NCBI GenBank assembly: GCA_043757025.1
Contig: JAYVQG010000083.1
Location: 1 to 10,126, forward strand
Origin: Limnoglobus sp043757025
GTDB taxonomy: Bacteria > Planctomycetota > Planctomycetia > Gemmatales > Gemmataceae
Reading direction: 5' to 3'
Length of the DNA: 10,126 nucleotides
Position 1 is the first letter of the stretch; the number at the start of each line of letters is the position of its first letter. The position numbers were made by a program, and so were the translations under genes. Positions 7,174 to 10,126 of this stretch are shown piece after piece. The notes beneath the pieces are model-generated. The model made no database searches and was not told where the DNA came from. It saw nothing but the letters and a program-made list of their open reading frames with translations.

Positions 7174-7231
7174 TTGTAGCTGGGGTCTGTGACCCCGGTT
7201 GTCACACCGGCCTCATAGAGGCCAGCTACAA
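7174..7231. repeat. Palindromic element, full unit 4 of 4 (58 bp)
   Basis: Same 58-base tiling as unit 1. Here the first hairpin is perfect (GGTC-TGT-GACC) and the middle loop is TGTCAC in place of TCTCGC. Stems are conserved and the changes lie in a loop or restore a pair, as expected if folding matters. It ends 8 bases before the nuoM ribosome binding site (AGGAAGG, 7240-7246). Confidence 0.85.
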
Positions 7232-7248
7232 ATGTTTTCAGGAAGGAC

Positions 7249-9087
7249 ATGCGCCGGATGGACTCGAATGCCCGCGAACTCGACATGATCTGGCTCTCGG
7301 CACTGGTATTCATGCCAGCCGCGTTCGGGTTGTTGCTGCTGATTATCCCCTCGCGATTCCGCGAAGCGCTGCGCTGGGTGGCGCTCTTCGGTACTGCGAT
7401 CACTCTCGCGATTTCACTATGCGTGTGGGTCGATTATTACCGCGTACTCGAATTCCACTCGGACCGCACCGAGCGTTCGATGTACCACCCGCAGAGCCGC
7501 CTCGACGCGCGCGTGCTTCGCCAACAAACGAACTCTGCCGCACCGGTACCGGGGCCGTTCCTCAGCCACGACCTCGTTGTGATCCGCCCTTGGATTCGCG
7601 CTTTTGATGTAAATTACAGCCTCGGTGTCGATGGTTTGAATCTGGCACTCATCATCCTGACGTCACTGGTGACGATGCTCGCGATCGTGGCGAGTTGGAA
7701 GATCGAGAACCAACTACGCGGCTACCTCATCTTGTTGCTCACGCTCGAATCGGGCGTGATTGGGGCGTTCCTGAGCCTCGATCTGTTCCTCTTTTACGTC
7801 TTTTACGAAGTCGTGTTGTTGCCGATGTACTTCCTGATCGGCGTCTGGGGTGGCGGGCGACGCAAGTACGCGGCGATCAAGTTCGTCATTTACACGCTCC
7901 TCGGCAGCGTCGGTATTCTTGCCGCCATGATCGCGCTCTACTCGGTCGACGTCCGCGATTTCGCCGATCAAAACCTCGTGAAACGCGAAGTCGCCGACCG
8001 GCGTACCGGCGAGATTCACTCGTTCGATTTGTACACGCTGTCCCGTGCGGGTCGCGCAGCGATGCTCGTACTGAACGGGCAGGACGAACGCCTGACGGTT
8101 GTCGGTGCGAGTACCGATCCGCAAGCGGTGCCGTTGTTCTCGGTGGGCGTTGATCGCGTCGCCGCACTCGCGCGGTTGAAGGCATCGCCGCTTTGTAACA
8201 AGAACTTTCAGTACGCGATCTTCCTGCTGCTGTTCGTCGGGTTTGCCGTGAAAGTGCCGATCGTGCCGCTGCATTCGTGGTTACCGGATGCACACGTTGA
8301 AGCTCCGACGCCGATCAGCATGATGCTCGCCGGGGTGCTGCTCAAACTCGGAGGCTACGGCCTGATACGCTTCGCGTTCCCGCTATGCCCGTGGGCCGCA
8401 TCCGAACTCGCATGGTGCGTCGGTCTCATCGGCGCGATCAGCATCGTCTACGGCGCACTCGTCGCGATGGCACAGACCGATTTCAAAAAGCTGCTCGCGT
8501 ATTCCTCGGTCAGCCACATGGGCTACGTGCTACTCGGGTTGGCCGCGTGGTCGACCTCGAACCGCTCGCAGTATTGGGAGTGGGGCGTCAACGGCGCGGT
8601 GTTTCAGATGATCGCGCACGGCATCACCGCATCGGCACTTTTCTTCGTCGTCGGCATCATCTATGACCGTGCCCACCACCGCGAGATCAACCTCCTCGGT
8701 GGCCTCAAAGAACCGATGCCGATCTACAGCGGCATGAGCGCGATCCTGTTCTTCGCCTCAATGGGCCTCCCCGGTCTCTGCGGGTTCGTCGGCGAGTTCA
8801 TGACGATCGTTGCGATGTGGAACGTCTCGCCCGCGCTCGCGATTGCCGCAATCCTCGCCACCGTGCTCACGGCCGGCTACTTGTTATGGGCTTGGCAGCG
8901 CGTCTATCTCGGCGTGAACCTCGCCACGAAAGCCTACCCGGACCTCTCCGCCCGTGAGTTCGCCGTCCTCCTGCCATTCGTGCTACTATCCATCGCGCTC
9001 GGCATCCTCCCCGGCGTGCTCATCTTCGGCTGGGTCGACCCCACCATCGCCGGCTGGATCGAGAGTTTGTCGGTGTTGAAGAATTAG
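7249..9087 (+). CDS. nuoM: NADH-quinone oxidoreductase subunit M (complex I)
   Basis: NuoM/ND4 is an antiporter-like proton pump of the membrane arm. In the 612 residues counted from 7249 the key residues are E187 in YVFYEVVLLPMYFLIGVWG, K335 in FAVKVPIVPLHSWLPDAHVEAPT, K366 in GVLLKLGGYGLIRF, K413/K414 in TDFKKLLAYSSVSHMGYV, and E516 in GLCGFVGEF. It is about 100 residues longer than the E. coli protein (about 509). The extra is mainly a hydrophilic stretch at about 66-120 and another at about 232-318. Three in-frame ATGs are possible (7249, 7258, 7288). AGGAAGG at 7240-7246 suits 7249 or 7258, and the conserved part begins near 7288. nuoN, the usual next gene, does not follow. Confidence 0.96.
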   Translation: MRRMDSNARELDMIWLSALVFMPAAFGLLLLIIPSRFREALRWVALFGTAITLAISLCVWVDYYRVLEFHSDRTERSMYHPQSRLDARVLRQQTNSAAPVPGPFLSHDLVVIRPWIRAFDVNYSLGVDGLNLALIILTSLVTMLAIVASWKIENQLRGYLILLLTLESGVIGAFLSLDLFLFYVFYEVVLLPMYFLIGVWGGGRRKYAAIKFVIYTLLGSVGILAAMIALYSVDVRDFADQNLVKREVADRRTGEIHSFDLYTLSRAGRAAMLVLNGQDERLTVVGASTDPQAVPLFSVGVDRVAALARLKASPLCNKNFQYAIFLLLFVGFAVKVPIVPLHSWLPDAHVEAPTPISMMLAGVLLKLGGYGLIRFAFPLCPWAASELAWCVGLIGAISIVYGALVAMAQTDFKKLLAYSSVSHMGYVLLGLAAWSTSNRSQYWEWGVNGAVFQMIAHGITASALFFVVGIIYDRAHHREINLLGGLKEPMPIYSGMSAILFFASMGLPGLCGFVGEFMTIVAMWNVSPALAIAAILATVLTAGYLLWAWQRVYLGVNLATKAYPDLSAREFAVLLPFVLLSIALGILPGVLIFGWVDPTIAGWIESLSVLKN

Positions 9088-9202
9088 CGCGAAATCGGCC
9101 AACCCACTCGCGCCGAATTCCATATAGTAAACACCGCTGGTATGCGCGAGACATCGCGGTAAACCGGTGATTATGCTTCGATTTGCGGTTTTCGACGATC
9201 GA
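9088..9202 (+). promoter_or_regulatory. Spacer between nuoM and tRNA-Leu, expected to hold the tRNA promoter
   Basis: Only 115 bases. A 6-bp inverted repeat with a 15-base loop (arms 9087-9092 and 9108-9113) overlaps the nuoM stop codon but lacks a T tract. TATAGT at 9123-9128 resembles a -10 box but has no good -35 partner. A tRNA promoter is expected here but I cannot place it. Confidence 0.3.
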
Positions 9203-9286
9203 GCGGGAGTGGCGGAATTGGCAGACGCGCCAGATTCAGGTTCTGGTACTCGCAAGGGTGTGGAGGTTCAAGTCCTCTCTTCCGCA
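9203..9286 (+). tRNA. tRNA-Leu (anticodon CAG)
   Basis: An 84-base class II tRNA that reads the leucine codon CUG. The acceptor stem GCGGGAG pairs with CTTCCGC (one G-U), and the discriminator is A at 9286, as leucine tRNAs require. The D-arm region GGCGGAATTGGCAGACGC is typical of leucine tRNAs. The anticodon stem CCAGA/TCTGG encloses the loop TTCAGGT with CAG at 9237-9239. A long variable arm (ACTC-GCAA-GGGT) and a T arm with TTCAAGT follow. The 3' CCA is not encoded (ATG follows), so it must be added by the CCA-adding enzyme. Confidence 0.96.
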
Positions 9287-9300
9287 ATGCTACGATAGCT

Positions 9301-9337
9301 AAGGGTTTGCGGCAGATCGTGCCGCAAACCCTTTTTT
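9301..9337 (+). terminator. Strong intrinsic terminator after tRNA-Leu
   Basis: A perfect 13-bp stem (AAGGGTTTGCGGC at 9301-9313 with its complement at 9321-9333) encloses a 7-base loop AGATCGT and runs into six T residues (9332-9337). This is a textbook Rho-independent terminator for the tRNA. The next gene begins only 10 bases after the T tract. Confidence 0.93.
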
Positions 9338-9347
9338 GAAGCGCATC

Positions 9348-9794
9348 ATGCCACTACAAATTTTTGTCGATGCGGATGCGTGCCCGGTGAAAGAGGAAGC
9401 GATTCGCGTGGCGACGCGCTACGGATTGCCAATTACCTTGGTGAGCAACCAGGCGATGCGGACGTTCGTTGGGCCGAACGTTACGCAAGTCGCGGTCGGC
9501 ACGGGGTTCGATGCCGCCGACGATTGGATCGTCGAACGGGCGGATGCGGGCGATATCGTCATCACATCGGATATCTTGTTGGCCGCACGATGTTTGGAAA
9601 AGGGTTGCCGCGCATTGAACTCGACGGGAGCGTTTTTCGATGCGGATAACATCGGTTCGGCATTAGCCATGCGCGAATTGAATGCCTACCTGCGCGAAGC
9701 GGGTGAGATCAAAGGATACAATGCAAGTTTCTCGAAGAAAGACCGTTCCCAATTCTTGCAATCGCTGGACCTGTTGATTCAGCAAGCGAAGTGA
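9348..9794 (+). CDS. yaiI: UPF0178 family protein (YaiI/YqxD), PIN-like
   Basis: A 148-residue soluble protein of the widespread UPF0178 family, close to the usual length of about 150. Family motifs are present: FVDADACPVKEE (6-17) near the N terminus, VGTGFDAADDWI (50-61), a GDIVITSDILLA stretch (68-79), and FSKKDRSQFLQSLD (128-141) near the C terminus. The conserved acidic residues (D8, D10, D55, D58/D59, D69 and D75) suggest a PIN-like metal-binding fold and possible nuclease activity, but the physiological function of the family is not established. I chose the ATG at 9348 because the family begins with few residues before the FVDAD strand. A TTG at 9336 lies within the terminator tail. 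No good ribosome binding site is visible. No promoter can fit between the terminator and this start, so its transcription depends on read-through or on a promoter overlapping the tRNA end. Confidence 0.9.
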   Translation: MPLQIFVDADACPVKEEAIRVATRYGLPITLVSNQAMRTFVGPNVTQVAVGTGFDAADDWIVERADAGDIVITSDILLAARCLEKGCRALNSTGAFFDADNIGSALAMRELNAYLREAGEIKGYNASFSKKDRSQFLQSLDLLIQQAK

Positions 9795-10073
9795 GCGGTG
9801 ACAATGGACTGACAGAGCCACCCCCAAGTGATGGGAAGTTGTGGTTGACGGTGTTTTGGGTTCATCCTGGTTTTGGTTTCTTTATCCCAACGGGATTTCA
9901 GCGATTAGCCCTGGGTCGCGGCTTCCGCGCACCCAGGGTACGCGGCTATTTTCCACGACCCCGAACGGGCAACGCCGTGAACGATTATTTCGCTTGTTTT
10001 TTTGGGGTTTCCGATTCCGATAATGTGCGACTTTCACGTTCCGTAACGGCATCGGGATTCAATAGGGTTTCCC
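9795..10073. other. Non-coding, hairpin-rich spacer after the UPF0178 gene
   Basis: I see no credible gene. A 100-codon open frame (9791-10093) crosses the stretch, but its translation (FIPTGFQRLALGRGFRAPRV, then SLAGASG at its end) matches what palindromic spacer DNA gives when translated, not a protein family. The frame stops inside an inverted repeat. The DNA holds small palindromes: ATCCC-AAC-GGGAT (9884-9896), a larger hairpin at 9909-9938, and CCGT-A-ACGG (10041-10049). A seven-base T run at 9997-10003 has no adjacent stem. The run of structures looks like a composite repetitive element. Confidence 0.55.
9909..9938. repeat. Near-perfect 13-bp hairpin
   Basis: CCCTGGGT (9909-9916) pairs with ACCCAGGG (9931-9938). 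Inside it, CGCGG (9917-9921) pairs with CCGCG (9925-9929) around a 3-base loop, leaving one bulged C at 9930. No T tract follows, so it is not an obvious terminator. It is probably part of a dispersed repeat. Confidence 0.7.
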
Positions 10074-10126
10074 TCGCTGGCGCGTCGGGCTAACAATCCG
10101 ATCTTGTTAGCCCGACGCGCCAGCGA
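10074..10126. repeat. Perfect 23-bp inverted repeat with a 7-base loop
   Basis: The left arm 10074-10096 (starting TCGCTGGCGCGTCGGG and ending CTAACAA) and the right arm 10104-10126 are exact reverse complements around the loop TCCGATC. The right arm ends at the last base of the window, so the true arm may be longer and a following T tract cannot be seen. It may be a dispersed palindromic repeat, a mobile-element end or a strong terminator. Perfect identity over 23 bp indicates recent origin or active maintenance. Confidence 0.88.

Noticed and set aside
7041..7231. CRISPR array between nuoL and nuoM
   Set aside because: Spacers are only 4 A-rich bases, units differ in length and are themselves palindromic, and no cas gene is present. 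This is a palindromic repeat cluster.
7041..7231. tRNA-like gene because of the cloverleaf fold
   Set aside because: The 58-base unit lacks tRNA arm lengths, a T-loop sequence and a 3' acceptor end. Only the topology is similar.
9087..9113. Inverted repeat at the nuoM stop codon as an operon terminator
   Set aside because: The stem is only 6 bp with a 15-base loop and no T tract. Too weak to call.
9791..10093. A 100-codon open frame starting with GTG at the end of the UPF0178 gene
   Set aside because: It has no family resemblance and covers several palindromes. It ends inside the 23-bp inverted repeat and reads like translated spacer repeat (SLAGASG end). Treated as non-coding.

Overview
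The window looks like chromosome from a planctomycete, most likely of the Gemmata/Gemmataceae type. This is inference from style, not from a marker gene. The DNA is moderately GC-rich. A membrane-arm NADH-quinone oxidoreductase cluster reads nuoH-J-K-L-M with no nuoI between H and J. The gaps hold palindromic repeats and low-complexity 'CCACTCGCCACT' DNA of the kind I associate with these genomes. No phage, plasmid or CRISPR feature is visible.

Layout. Positions 1-95 are an unexplained left edge that ends in a stop codon. The stop is followed at once by a PAS sensor, histidine kinase and receiver hybrid protein (usable start at 120, end 1616). Forty-nine bases later comes a small lipoprotein with a thioredoxin fold (1666-2094). 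On the minus strand, converging with it, is scpB (2188-2829), a partner of the SMC chromosome-organising complex. A shared 81-base gap separates scpB from the divergent nuo operon.

The nuo operon runs on the plus strand: nuoH (2911-4095), nuoJ (4098-4640), nuoK (4633-4947), nuoL (4957-7038) and nuoM (7249-9087). H to L are tightly packed, with gaps of 2 and 9 bases and one 8-base overlap. L and M are separated by 210 bases filled by four tandem copies of a palindromic element. Together these genes encode the proton-pumping membrane part of complex I. NuoH forms the quinone site and joins the two arms, J and K are small linking subunits, and L and M are antiporter-like pumps. NuoI, NuoN, NuoA and the peripheral-arm subunits are not in the window.

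After nuoM come a tRNA-Leu(CAG) at 9203-9286, a very strong intrinsic terminator at 9301-9337, and a UPF0178 (YaiI/YqxD) PIN-like protein at 9348-9794 that starts 10 bases after the terminator. The last 330 bases appear non-coding. They hold several hairpins and end in a perfect 23-bp inverted repeat whose right arm finishes exactly at the window edge.

I found no complete undescribed multi-gene system. The most interesting features are the cloverleaf-capable repeat array inside the nuo operon, the abruptly cut PAS domain at the left end, and the terminal inverted repeat.
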